Shown here piece after piece: positions 1 through 5,910 of a stretch of DNA of 7,114 nt. Each line of letters starts with the position of its first letter. Positions within the stretch are counted from its first letter, which is position 1. Location of the stretch: NCBI GenBank assembly GCA_024681875.1, contig JAILAA010000152.1:1-7114 (forward strand). Reading direction: 5' to 3'. Origin of the DNA: Prevotella sp. (GTDB taxonomy: Bacteria; Bacteroidota; Bacteroidia; Bacteroidales; Bacteroidaceae). Made by a program: the position numbers and the translations under genes. Under the pieces are notes generated by a model, which saw only the letters and a list, made by a program, of their open reading frames with translations, ran no database searches and was not told the DNA's origin.

Positions 1-3
1 AAA

Positions 4-1506
4 TTATTTAATTGACTTACTCAGTGTCTCGACAACCTGCTTGATGCCCTCGTCCTCAGGCTTGATTTCCAGAATCTTCTGGGCGCACTCAAGAGCGGCC
101 TTGTTGTCCTTCTTCACCTGATAGTTGTAAGACATCAGATAGCGATAGCTGGTCTCCAGATAGCGCTTGCCCTGTGCGTCGAGCTCTTCTTCCTGCGTGA
201 GGATGTTGATCACTTCCTCGAAGTAGGGCTTGGCAAGGCCTTGGCTCATGTCAGCGTCCATATTGGAGTTAACCATGCCGCGCTGGTAGAGACCATAAGC
301 CTTCACGGAGGGGAACTTCTCAATCAGGTCGGCATAAATCTGGTCGGCATTCTTGAAGGCCTCAATCTGGGCCTGCTTCTTTGCAGCTTTCTCCTCTGCG
401 GTCATCTCGGTGTTGTTCTCATCAACAGCCAGTGAGCGGGCATAGCGCATAGCCAGCGAGCCAAGACCGGCATGATCGTTAGCAGATGCATCCTTGCTCA
501 CTTCGAGGTAGTTCTTGTAGGCCTCCATCGCATTGGGATAGTCCTCCATGCCCTTATAGGCATCCGACAAAGCCATGTAGGTGTTAGCGTGGCCAGAGGG
601 ATCGGTCAGCTCGAACTTCAGACCTTCCTGATACTGCTTGACGGCCTCCTCGAACTGCTTGTTGCCGCTGAGGGCATTGCCATAGTTCAGGTAGTCGAGC
701 TCGGAGAGGTTGACGCTATCCTTGGGGAGCTTGTTGAAGAGAACATCAGCAAAGCCGATGGCCTCGGGGAATTTCTCTGTCTCAGTGCTGCAGAACATGG
801 CGAGACGAGTCAGCGTAGCATCATTGGGATTCTTCTTCAGACCTTCTGTCACCACTTCAAGGCCCTTCTCATACTTCTTTGCCAGATAGCAGCAGAAACC
901 GTACTCGATGTAGTCGTTCTTTCTGAGCTGGTCGAGAGGAATACGTGAGAAAGCATCCATAGCGGTGGAGTAGCGCTGTGAGATGTAGCTGATGTGTCCG
1001 ATAAGTCCGTCGACGGGATAGTCGGGACGCACCTGGCGCAGCTCTTCAAGCTTGGCGACGGCACCCTCCGGGTCAATCTTACGATAGATGGTGGCATACT
1101 TACGATAGGCATCCACGAGGTTGCGGTCGTTCATGATGGCCATCTCGTAGTTTTGTGCTGCAATGCCAGGATTATCCGACAGCACTGCCACGTCGCCCAG
1201 AAGCATGTAGGCAGGAGCACACTTGTTCTTGGTAGCATCGAGAGCTTTACGTGCTGCTACAGTAGCGTTGATGGTGTCACCAGCTTGCAAGAAGGCCTGT
1301 CCGAAAGCCACCAGATTGGTGGTATTCTTCTTGTTCTTCTTGTAGAAGCTGTTCATTTGCTTGCTGAGGTCAGCAGGCTTACTCTTGATAAGATTCTTTA
1401 CGGCATCGATGTCGGCAGCTGTGCCGTCCTGTGCCAGTGCGGCCGTGCTGAAACCCATCAGCAGGGCGCTTACGAATAAATATTTAATCTGTTTCATAAC
1501 TTTCAT
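4..1506 (-). CDS. Exported tetratricopeptide-repeat (TPR) protein, last gene of the TonB-motor cluster
   Basis: This is a 500-residue protein with an N-terminal signal peptide: a basic start, a hydrophobic stretch at about residues 9-24, and a likely cleavage after ALA at residue 25, just before QDG. It is therefore expected in the periplasm or on a membrane face. The rest is almost wholly helical, with repeated TPR-like units such as AYMLLGDVAVLSDNPGIAAQ, YGNALSGNKQFEEAVKQY and TYMALSDAYKGMEDYPNAME, spread from about residue 65 to 490. TPR arrays are protein-binding scaffolds; no catalytic motif is seen. The first ATG gives MKVMKQ. The second ATG at 1497 gives MKQIKYLF, a more typical signal-peptide start, so the true start may be three codons later. 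No Shine-Dalgarno site precedes either. A 97-100 base gap separates it from the upstream lipoprotein gene, so it may be the last operon member or have its own promoter. The partner is unknown. The stop codon (TAA) is three bases from the window edge, so the gene is complete. Confidence 0.85.
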   Translation of the reverse strand: MKVMKQIKYLFVSALLMGFSTAALAQDGTAADIDAVKNLIKSKPADLSKQMNSFYKKNKKNTTNLVAFGQAFLQAGDTINATVAARKALDATKNKCAPAYMLLGDVAVLSDNPGIAAQNYEMAIMNDRNLVDAYRKYATIYRKIDPEGAVAKLEELRQVRPDYPVDGLIGHISYISQRYSTAMDAFSRIPLDQLRKNDYIEYGFCCYLAKKYEKGLEVVTEGLKKNPNDATLTRLAMFCSTETEKFPEAIGFADVLFNKLPKDSVNLSELDYLNYGNALSGNKQFEEAVKQYQEGLKFELTDPSGHANTYMALSDAYKGMEDYPNAMEAYKNYLEVSKDASANDHAGLGSLAMRYARSLAVDENNTEMTAEEKAAKKQAQIEAFKNADQIYADLIEKFPSVKAYGLYQRGMVNSNMDADMSQGLAKPYFEEVINILTQEEELDAQGKRYLETSYRYLMSYNYQVKKDNKAALECAQKILEIKPEDEGIKQVVETLSKSIK

Positions 1507-1606
1507 TTTTTAGTTTGACATTGATTTAATAATTCTCTCTCTTTGTATATGATGTCCTGACGAGGTGCTTTTACTGTTGTTTTGACTTCAAATCAGGAAC
1601 AAAGGT

Positions 1607-2557
1607 TTAATGGATAATGACATCTCTGACGGAATATTCTGCACGGGCAGGGAACAGTCCGGCATGGAAGAACACCAGCTGGCCATCGGGCAGGATGCAG
1701 AAATTGCCGAGCCCGCGTGCTTCGCCTTGTGGCCGAGGGTCGGTAACAATGGCATAGACAGTGCGGATAAATGGATAGTTGTTGTAAGCGATATTGTATT
1801 GTGACGGGTCGTAGCTGTTGTTGGGGGTTGCTACATCGGCCTTGCTCACTGACAATATCTTGATGTTGCGTCCATAGACGGCATTGGTGCTGTCACGCTG
1901 GTCATTGAGCCACATGGAGCCGATGACGCCCATCGCGTCCTTGTGTCTCTCCACATAGCTGATGACCTCGCGACTGGTCTGCACGGCACGTATGTTACCC
2001 GTTGTCTTCATCTCCTTTCCACGCAGAATGGAATCGTTGCAGAAGCGTACGGTAGCAGATTTGGGATTGTCGAAAGCCATGCGAATGGTGTCGTTGGGAA
2101 GTGAGGGGTCGAGTTCGTTCCAGCAGCAGATTTCACCACTGATAATGCGGGCGAAGTCTTTCGCTGTAATGATACTGTCAGGGTTATCTTTGTTCACGAT
2201 AAGTGCCATGCCGTCGTAAGCCAAAGGCATCACGTTGGGCTTGAGCTTCTTATCGCGAAGGATTTGCATTTCATTGGGCGTCAGTTGACGCGTGGTAAAC
2301 ACCAGCCATGTCTTGCGGTCAACCAGCATGTTCACGGCATCGTGTTCATTGGTGTAGATGGTGTCGATGACCAGGTTTTTGCGGCGCATCCTGTACGCAT
2401 CGAGTTCTTCGTTAATGACAGGGCTCAAGCTTTCGTCAGCTACGAAGAATTTGGCTATCTCTTGATAGTCAGAATTAGACTTGCCCCCACATGACGGGAG
2501 CAAGCCTAATACTAATAAGAGAGTCAATCCAACAATGACGTTGAATGATTTTTTCAT
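1607..2557 (-). CDS. PstS-like periplasmic substrate-binding lipoprotein linked to tonB
   Basis: This 316-residue protein has a type II signal peptide: MKK, a hydrophobic run, then LLPSC with the lipidated Cys at residue 23. Mature protein should be membrane-anchored in the periplasm. The body resembles the PstS/PBP-like-2 phosphate-binding family. GMALIVNKDNPDSIITAKDF (116-135) matches the usual 'lavnk.np...lt..ql' block and is followed by IISGEICCWNEL, the counterpart of 'IFsGkitnW'. The block DNPKSATVRF (163-172) sits where PstS has its SGT phosphate loop, here Ser-Ala-Thr. MGVIGSMWLN (209-218) and YPFIRTVYAIV (261-271) match later family blocks. The gene starts only 10 bases after the tonB stop, so it is almost certainly cotranscribed with the TonB motor. 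No PstC, PstA, PstB or PhoU gene is nearby. Family membership is well supported; phosphate as ligand is not. It could instead be a structural or sensing accessory of the TonB machine. Confidence 0.82.
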   Translation of the reverse strand: MKKSFNVIVGLTLLLVLGLLPSCGGKSNSDYQEIAKFFVADESLSPVINEELDAYRMRRKNLVIDTIYTNEHDAVNMLVDRKTWLVFTTRQLTPNEMQILRDKKLKPNVMPLAYDGMALIVNKDNPDSIITAKDFARIISGEICCWNELDPSLPNDTIRMAFDNPKSATVRFCNDSILRGKEMKTTGNIRAVQTSREVISYVERHKDAMGVIGSMWLNDQRDSTNAVYGRNIKILSVSKADVATPNNSYDPSQYNIAYNNYPFIRTVYAIVTDPRPQGEARGLGNFCILPDGQLVFFHAGLFPARAEYSVRDVIIH

Positions 2558-2567
2558 CTTTTGTTCT

Positions 2568-3398
2568 TTACTGGAGTTGGAATTTCACGGGAATGGTGTA
2601 CTTCACACGCACGGCACGTCCGTTCTGCTTACCAGGAATCCACTTCGGCATCGACTTGATGACGCGTACGGCTTCCTTGTCAAGCGAGGGGTCTGCACCG
2701 CGAGCCACGGTCACGTTACTGATTGAGCCATCGGGCTCCACCACGAACTGGCAGACCACCTGTCCCTGCACGCCGTTCTCCTCGGCTACGGGAGGATAGT
2801 GAATGTTGTTGCCAATCCAAACGCGGGGGTCGCCGCCGGGGAATGTGGGCTGCTGCTCCACGACATCGAAGATCTTCTGCTCCTCGACGACTTCGGGCTT
2901 CTTGTCCACCACCTTTTCATCCAGCTGCAATACGTGTTCAGCCTCGTCGCTACCTTGGTCGAAGTCAAGGGCGCCTACAGCCGTTGTACTCTCGGCCATT
3001 TCGTCCTGTGTCTTCGTCTGCTCTTCGGGCTTCACTTCATCGTCGGCCTCATAGGCAGTGAACTTCTCAGAGTTCATCACCTCCTGCTGCTCGACGAGCT
3101 GCTCTACCTCTTCCTGGTAGACGACTTCAATCTCTTCTTCCTCTTCAGGCACTTCTTCCTCCACTGCTTCCAGCTCGACCACGGTCTCGTGTTCTTTAGA
3201 TGCAGCGATGGCTTCTGACACCTTTGAGATACCCATAGCACCGCCCCAGATGACGGCAATACCAAGCAACATGAGCAACAGTCCCATCAGATTACGTTTG
3301 CCGGTGTCGCGGCGAATCTGGTAAGCACCGTAGGCCTCGTTCTTACCTTCGAAGACGAGGTCAATCCATTTCTGGTCAAGTAGATCTATCTTTGACAT
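2568..3398 (-). CDS. tonB: TonB energy-transducing protein (Bacteroidetes type)
   Basis: TonB spans the inner membrane and periplasm and passes energy from the ExbB-ExbD proton motor to outer-membrane TonB-dependent receptors. This 276-residue protein begins with a cytoplasmic segment of about 36 residues that contains VFEGKNEAYGAYQIRR, a signature of Bacteroidetes TonB proteins. One membrane helix follows at about 37-58. The periplasmic linker (about 59-181) is strongly acidic, with 17 Glu between residues 71 and 106 and one run of five, and lacks the Pro-rich Glu-Pro/Lys-Pro repeats of enterobacterial TonB. The C-terminal TonB domain (about 182-276) is complete: PTFPGGD, WIGNNIHYPP, GVQGQVVCQFVVEPDGSI, LDKEAVRVIKSMPKWIPG and VKYTIPVKFQL. 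The Tyr-Pro pair (201-202) lies in the region that contacts the receptor TonB box in known structures. The gene follows exbD 2 by 40 bases and precedes the PstS-like gene by 10. The upstream bases GAAAAGAACT are A-rich with no Shine-Dalgarno site, which is usual in this phylum. Confidence 0.95.
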   Translation of the reverse strand: MSKIDLLDQKWIDLVFEGKNEAYGAYQIRRDTGKRNLMGLLLMLLGIAVIWGGAMGISKVSEAIAASKEHETVVELEAVEEEVPEEEEEIEVVYQEEVEQLVEQQEVMNSEKFTAYEADDEVKPEEQTKTQDEMAESTTAVGALDFDQGSDEAEHVLQLDEKVVDKKPEVVEEQKIFDVVEQQPTFPGGDPRVWIGNNIHYPPVAEENGVQGQVVCQFVVEPDGSISNVTVARGADPSLDKEAVRVIKSMPKWIPGKQNGRAVRVKYTIPVKFQLQ

Positions 3399-3438
3399 AG
3401 TTCTTTTCAGTGTTTAATGGTTCAACATTGACAGTTAC

Positions 3439-4176
3439 TTACTTGGACAGATCGACGCCAGCGCCTTCCAGGATCTGGAGGTCCTTGTCGTTGATGTTAT
3501 CAATCACATACTTACCCACGCAGCAGATCTGCATCTCGTCGAGGATGGTGACGAGGTTGTTGTAGCTCGACTGGTCAGCAGGTTTGATGTTGATTGACAG
3601 CACCTTCTCCATTCTGTTGACATCTTCGTTCTTGTTCTTCATCTCAGCGTCAACGCGATTGTACTCGGCCTTGTTCAGCTCATTGTTGCTCACGATGCTG
3701 ATGTGACCTTTCTTAATCATGATGAGCGCGCGGTCGTAGATGGAGTCACTCAGTTCCTTCTGGCCTTTAGGCTGTTTGTCATACCAGGCCTGCAGTTGCT
3801 TCTTTGCATCCATCAGCACACCCGTAGGTGCTACCTTGTGCTTTCTCAGGATTTCGCGTATGCCAGCTTTTCCATAGGTGGTCTCCTTCAGGAACTGCGG
3901 GTCGCCAAACTGCTCTTTACGGTCTACCATATAGTAGTAGATCTTGTCGTTGGCACCGAGATAGATGGTTACCATCTGGTCGGTCTTGGCCTTATCCTTA
4001 TCCTCTGCCGTCAGGTTTTGGTCCTTAGCCGGCATGGTCAGGTGCATAGCCTGGGGCTTAGCCAATGAAGTACACAGCATGAAGAACGTAATCAGAAGCA
4101 TCATCATATCCACCATCGGCGTGAAGTCGACGCGGACATTCATTTTTTTCTGCTTGCTTTCTTTTTTCTTAGCCAT
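3439..4176 (-). CDS. exbD: ExbD/TolR-family proton-channel subunit, second copy
   Basis: ExbD subunits sit inside the ExbB pentamer and carry the proton-binding Asp that drives TonB. This 245-residue copy has a Lys-rich cytoplasmic N terminus, then VDFTPMVDMMMLLITFFML (16-34), the classic ExbD/TolR membrane signature. Asp23 matches the essential membrane Asp (Asp25 in E. coli ExbD). The single membrane helix covers about residues 20-39. The C-terminal block LSINIKPADQSSYNNLVTIL (193-212) resembles the terminal periplasmic fold of the family. Between the membrane helix and that block is a long, charged, helical stretch, so the protein is about 100 residues longer than E. coli ExbD. An adjacent Cys pair (218-219) lies near the end. 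Its start codon is two bases after the stop of exbD 1, so translation of the two is probably coupled. The sequence differs clearly from copy 1 outside the membrane motif, which suggests separate roles. Confidence 0.93.
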   Translation of the reverse strand: MAKKKESKQKKMNVRVDFTPMVDMMMLLITFFMLCTSLAKPQAMHLTMPAKDQNLTAEDKDKAKTDQMVTIYLGANDKIYYYMVDRKEQFGDPQFLKETTYGKAGIREILRKHKVAPTGVLMDAKKQLQAWYDKQPKGQKELSDSIYDRALIMIKKGHISIVSNNELNKAEYNRVDAEMKNKNEDVNRMEKVLSINIKPADQSSYNNLVTILDEMQICCVGKYVIDNINDKDLQILEGAGVDLSK

Positions 4177-4178
4177 AA

Positions 4179-4847
4179 TTATTCGTCCGATTTTTTATAC
4201 TGTGTAACCAATTTGTAGCGGCTCTCGTTGATATCCTGCAGCTCGTTGATCACCTTCTTGAAAGTGCTGTAAGGAGCTGAGTTGTCGGCCTTGATACAGA
4301 TTTCAAGCCTGTCGGCCACACCGCCCTTGTCGGCGTCGGCCAGCTCGTTGTACCATTCCTTGTATCCTTTTTTAAGAGCCTTTACCCAGAGCTGGAATTC
4401 ACTCATCTGGTCTTCCCTGTTTGTGAGGCTGTCGGTAGGAATACCTGCGGCCTTCATCAGCTTCACCTGATCCTCATGGTTTTTGGTAAGGAACTCAGGC
4501 AACTGCTTCACGGGAATACCAATCTGTGTCGCTTGCAGAAACGCTTGCTTCTGCTCTTTGTTCAGATTGACATCTCGCTCGGTCAACATTTGGTCCAAGG
4601 CCTTCTCCATCGTCACGGTCTTGTCTGTGGCAAGGAATACCCTCCCCTCAGGGTCGATGGTGATGTCGAGGGTGGCCGTTGACGGCACCTTGGCCATGGT
4701 CTCCGAAGCGGGCGTAGTGACTTTCACCACCTCATTCTTCACGAAGTTTGCACTCAGCATGAAGAACGTCAGCAGCAGCACCATCACGTCCGACATAGGA
4801 GTCATGTCAATCCAGACGTCGTTTTTCTTAATTTTCAACTTAGCCAT
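4179..4847 (-). CDS. exbD: ExbD/TolR-family proton-channel subunit, first copy
   Basis: This 222-residue ExbD-family protein starts with a short basic cytoplasmic tail followed by IDMTPMSDVMVLLLTFFML (13-31). Asp20 matches the proton-carrying Asp of the family, so the subunit should be active in the motor. One membrane helix spans about 17-35. A periplasmic strand region, ATLDITIDPEGRVFL (58-72), and the terminal block LEICIKADNSAPYSTFKKVI (181-200) are the recognisable ExbD fold. About 105 residues between them, including GIPVKQLPEFL and KAAGIPTDSL, are an insertion absent from the short proteobacterial ExbD. The gene follows exbB by 37 bases and runs almost directly into the second exbD copy. 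Two successive exbD genes are a recurring arrangement in Bacteroidetes TonB clusters. TolR is the main alternative, but the adjacent tonB favours ExbD. Confidence 0.94.
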   Translation of the reverse strand: MAKLKIKKNDVWIDMTPMSDVMVLLLTFFMLSANFVKNEVVKVTTPASETMAKVPSTATLDITIDPEGRVFLATDKTVTMEKALDQMLTERDVNLNKEQKQAFLQATQIGIPVKQLPEFLTKNHEDQVKLMKAAGIPTDSLTNREDQMSEFQLWVKALKKGYKEWYNELADADKGGVADRLEICIKADNSAPYSTFKKVINELQDINESRYKLVTQYKKSDE

Positions 4848-4884
4848 AGTCGTAAATGGTTTTTAGATTAGACTATGCGGAAAA

Positions 4885-5730
4885 TTAAGCTTCGTCAGTG
4901 TGCGTAGCAGCGTAGGTCTGTGCGATTGAATAACCGATTTCGTCCAATGCAAAGGCAATCTTGTCGATGCGGTTGGTGAAGAAGTTGTAGGACACCACGG
5001 CGAGCCATGAAGTACCGATACCGAAGGCCGTGTTGATCAGAGCCTCAGAGATACCTGCAGACAGCTCGACGGAGTCACCGCCACCGCCCTGTGCCAGAGC
5101 CTGGAACGACTTGATCATACCTACCACAGTACCGAGCAGACCGGTCAGCGTACCCAGTGTAACGATGGTGGCGATGATGGGAAGGTTCATGGTGAGAGTC
5201 GGCATCTCAACAGCGATAGCCTCCTCGTGAGCCTGCTGGATGCGGGCCAGCTTCACTTCCTTCTTAATGCCGGTAGCAGCGTCAGCCTCCTTGTATGCCA
5301 TAACGGCAGCGCGGACGACGTTAGCCACAGAACCACCCTGATAGTCACAGTTCTTCAGCACTGCGTCGAAGTCCTTAGCCTTCAGGTTCTTCTTTACTTT
5401 GCCTACGAAGGTGGCGAGCTTCTCCTTACCGATGCACTTGCTCAGAGCGATGACACGCTCGACGGCCATGAACAGCACGGTGAGCAACAGGGTGTGGATG
5501 ACAGGCACGATGATACCGCCCTTGAAGATGGTACCCCAGATGTTGGCGGGGCTTCCCTCGGTGTCGCCGTCAACGAAGTTGCTGGGACTTCCCAGGTTGA
5601 AGAAGAAGTTACAGAATGCGATGATAGCGCAGATGACAATCACCCAGATTGCATCTTTGATACCGACACCACTTGTTCCTTTAGCTTTCTTTTCTTGCTG
5701 CTTAGGAGCAGCTGCTTGTGTAGTTGCCAT
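4885..5730 (-). CDS. exbB: ExbB/TolQ/MotA-family proton-channel protein
   Basis: ExbB forms the pentameric inner-membrane stator that, with ExbD, turns the proton gradient into work by TonB. This 281-residue protein has four predicted membrane segments (about 27-46, 72-92, 183-206 and 228-251); E. coli ExbB has three, so the first is extra and follows a Lys/Gln/Ala-rich cytoplasmic tail. A short periplasmic loop lies at about 47-70 and a large cytoplasmic helical region at 93-180. The family signature is clear in LPIIATIVTLGTLTGLLGTV (183-202) followed by VGMIKSF, with Thr201 matching pore-lining Thr148 of E. coli ExbB. Thr234 in ISEALINTAFGIG (227-239) matches Thr181. A Gly-rich loop (QGGGGDS, 214-220) joins the last two helices. 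It is the first gene of the cluster, with exbD 37 bases downstream, and it has a 180-base upstream region carrying a likely promoter and a hairpin. TolQ is the alternative family name; the tonB neighbour supports ExbB. Confidence 0.94.
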   Translation of the reverse strand: MATTQAAAPKQQEKKAKGTSGVGIKDAIWVIVICAIIAFCNFFFNLGSPSNFVDGDTEGSPANIWGTIFKGGIIVPVIHTLLLTVLFMAVERVIALSKCIGKEKLATFVGKVKKNLKAKDFDAVLKNCDYQGGSVANVVRAAVMAYKEADAATGIKKEVKLARIQQAHEEAIAVEMPTLTMNLPIIATIVTLGTLTGLLGTVVGMIKSFQALAQGGGGDSVELSAGISEALINTAFGIGTSWLAVVSYNFFTNRIDKIAFALDEIGYSIAQTYAATHTDEA

Positions 5731-5752
5731 AAATCTTTTGTTTTTGTTTTTA
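5731..5752 (-). promoter_or_regulatory. A-rich translation-initiation region of exbB
   Basis: Read on the minus strand, the bases just before the exbB ATG are dominated by A runs (AAAAACAAAAACAAAAG), and no AGGAGG-like site is present. Bacteroidetes genes generally lack Shine-Dalgarno sites and favour A-rich leaders, so this supports the chosen start codon and fits a highly translated first gene. The role is inferred from that known tendency. Confidence 0.5.
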
Positions 5753-5796
5753 AGTTATTAAATAGATTAAGTTGTAAAAATTCGAAATGTAGTTAG

Positions 5797-5838
5797 TTAT
5801 GCCACAAAAATCTGCCGACAGGCGACCGCCTTCAGCAT
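5797..5838 (-). other. Possible 13-residue leader ORF upstream of exbB
   Basis: On the minus strand an ATG at 5838 opens a 13-codon frame (peptide MLKAVACRQIFVA) ending in TAA at 5797. The frame spans the whole hairpin and its T run at 5806-5836, the geometry expected if ribosome movement affected the hairpin. It begins only a few bases after the predicted transcript start, so it would be almost leaderless. A frame this short can arise by chance, there is no codon bias to judge, and the peptide shows no run of one amino acid as in classic attenuators. It is recorded as a candidate only. Confidence 0.15.
5806..5836 (-). terminator. Hairpin plus T run between the aminotransferase gene and exbB (terminator or leader attenuator)
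   Basis: On the minus strand bases 5836 to 5814 fold into a stem of nine pairs (GCTGAAGGC with GCCT-TCGGC, one G-T wobble and one bulged G) closed by the tetraloop GGTC. AGA and then five T residues (5810-5806) follow. This is the shape of an intrinsic terminator. It lies 75 bases beyond the aminotransferase stop codon and 76 bases before the exbB start. It could end the aminotransferase transcript. Because a good -7 promoter element lies upstream of it at 5848-5855, it could instead sit at the very 5' end of the exbB operon mRNA and act as a stabilising or attenuating structure. The T run is short, so termination strength is uncertain. Confidence 0.5.
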
Positions 5839-5847
5839 ATTGCGCGA

Positions 5848-5855
5848 CAAAGATA
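5848..5855 (-). promoter_or_regulatory. Candidate Bacteroidetes -7 promoter element for the exbB operon
   Basis: The minus strand reads TATCTTTG, a full match to the TAnnTTTG -7 consensus used by the Bacteroidetes primary sigma factor. The start of transcription would fall near 5841-5844, giving a leader of about 110 bases before exbB. The -33 element is weak: at the usual 19-21 base spacing the sequence is TTAC or similar, not TTTG. It is the best match in the gap. A second, poorer candidate (TACATTTC, 5784-5791) lies downstream of the hairpin. Confidence 0.45.
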
Positions 5856-5910
5856 ACACAAAAAAGTTTACTTCGTAAGGATTTAACAACGTTTAACGCG
5901 TATTTTTTTT

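Noticed and set aside
472..1479. Two plus-strand open frames (472-948 and 994-1479) opposite the TPR gene.
   Set aside because: The minus-strand frame has a signal peptide and TPR units over its whole length, while the plus-strand products are low-complexity Leu/Val/His-rich sequences typical of shadow frames.
1507..1606. Possible promoter or terminator in the gap between the lipoprotein and TPR genes.
   Set aside because: The best -7-like string on the minus strand (AACCTTTG, 1600-1607) lacks the leading T and has no TTTG at the right distance; the only inverted repeat (TTTGA-AG-TCAAA) is short with no T run. Nothing convincing is present.
4075..4769. A 15-base direct repeat (CAGCATGAAGAACGT) at 4075-4089 and 4755-4769.
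   Set aside because: Both copies encode the same conserved FFML part of the membrane helix in the two exbD genes, so shared ancestry and protein constraint explain it; it is not a mobile or regulatory repeat.
5227..5796. A 189-codon open frame on the plus strand, antisense to exbB.
   Set aside because: It lies opposite a clear ExbB gene, its product has no recognisable domain, and its composition (many His, Val, Leu and Asp) is what the reverse complement of this coding sequence would give.
5820..5831. The near-palindrome GGCGACCGCC as a possible repressor-binding operator.
   Set aside because: Its arms are part of the longer hairpin at 5814-5836, which explains the symmetry, and no known operator consensus is matched.
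5860..5880. A T run (5861-5865 region, minus strand) after TTAC-GAA-GTAA, as a terminator for the aminotransferase gene.
   Set aside because: The stem is only four A-T-rich pairs with a three-base loop, too weak; the hairpin at 5806-5836 is far better.
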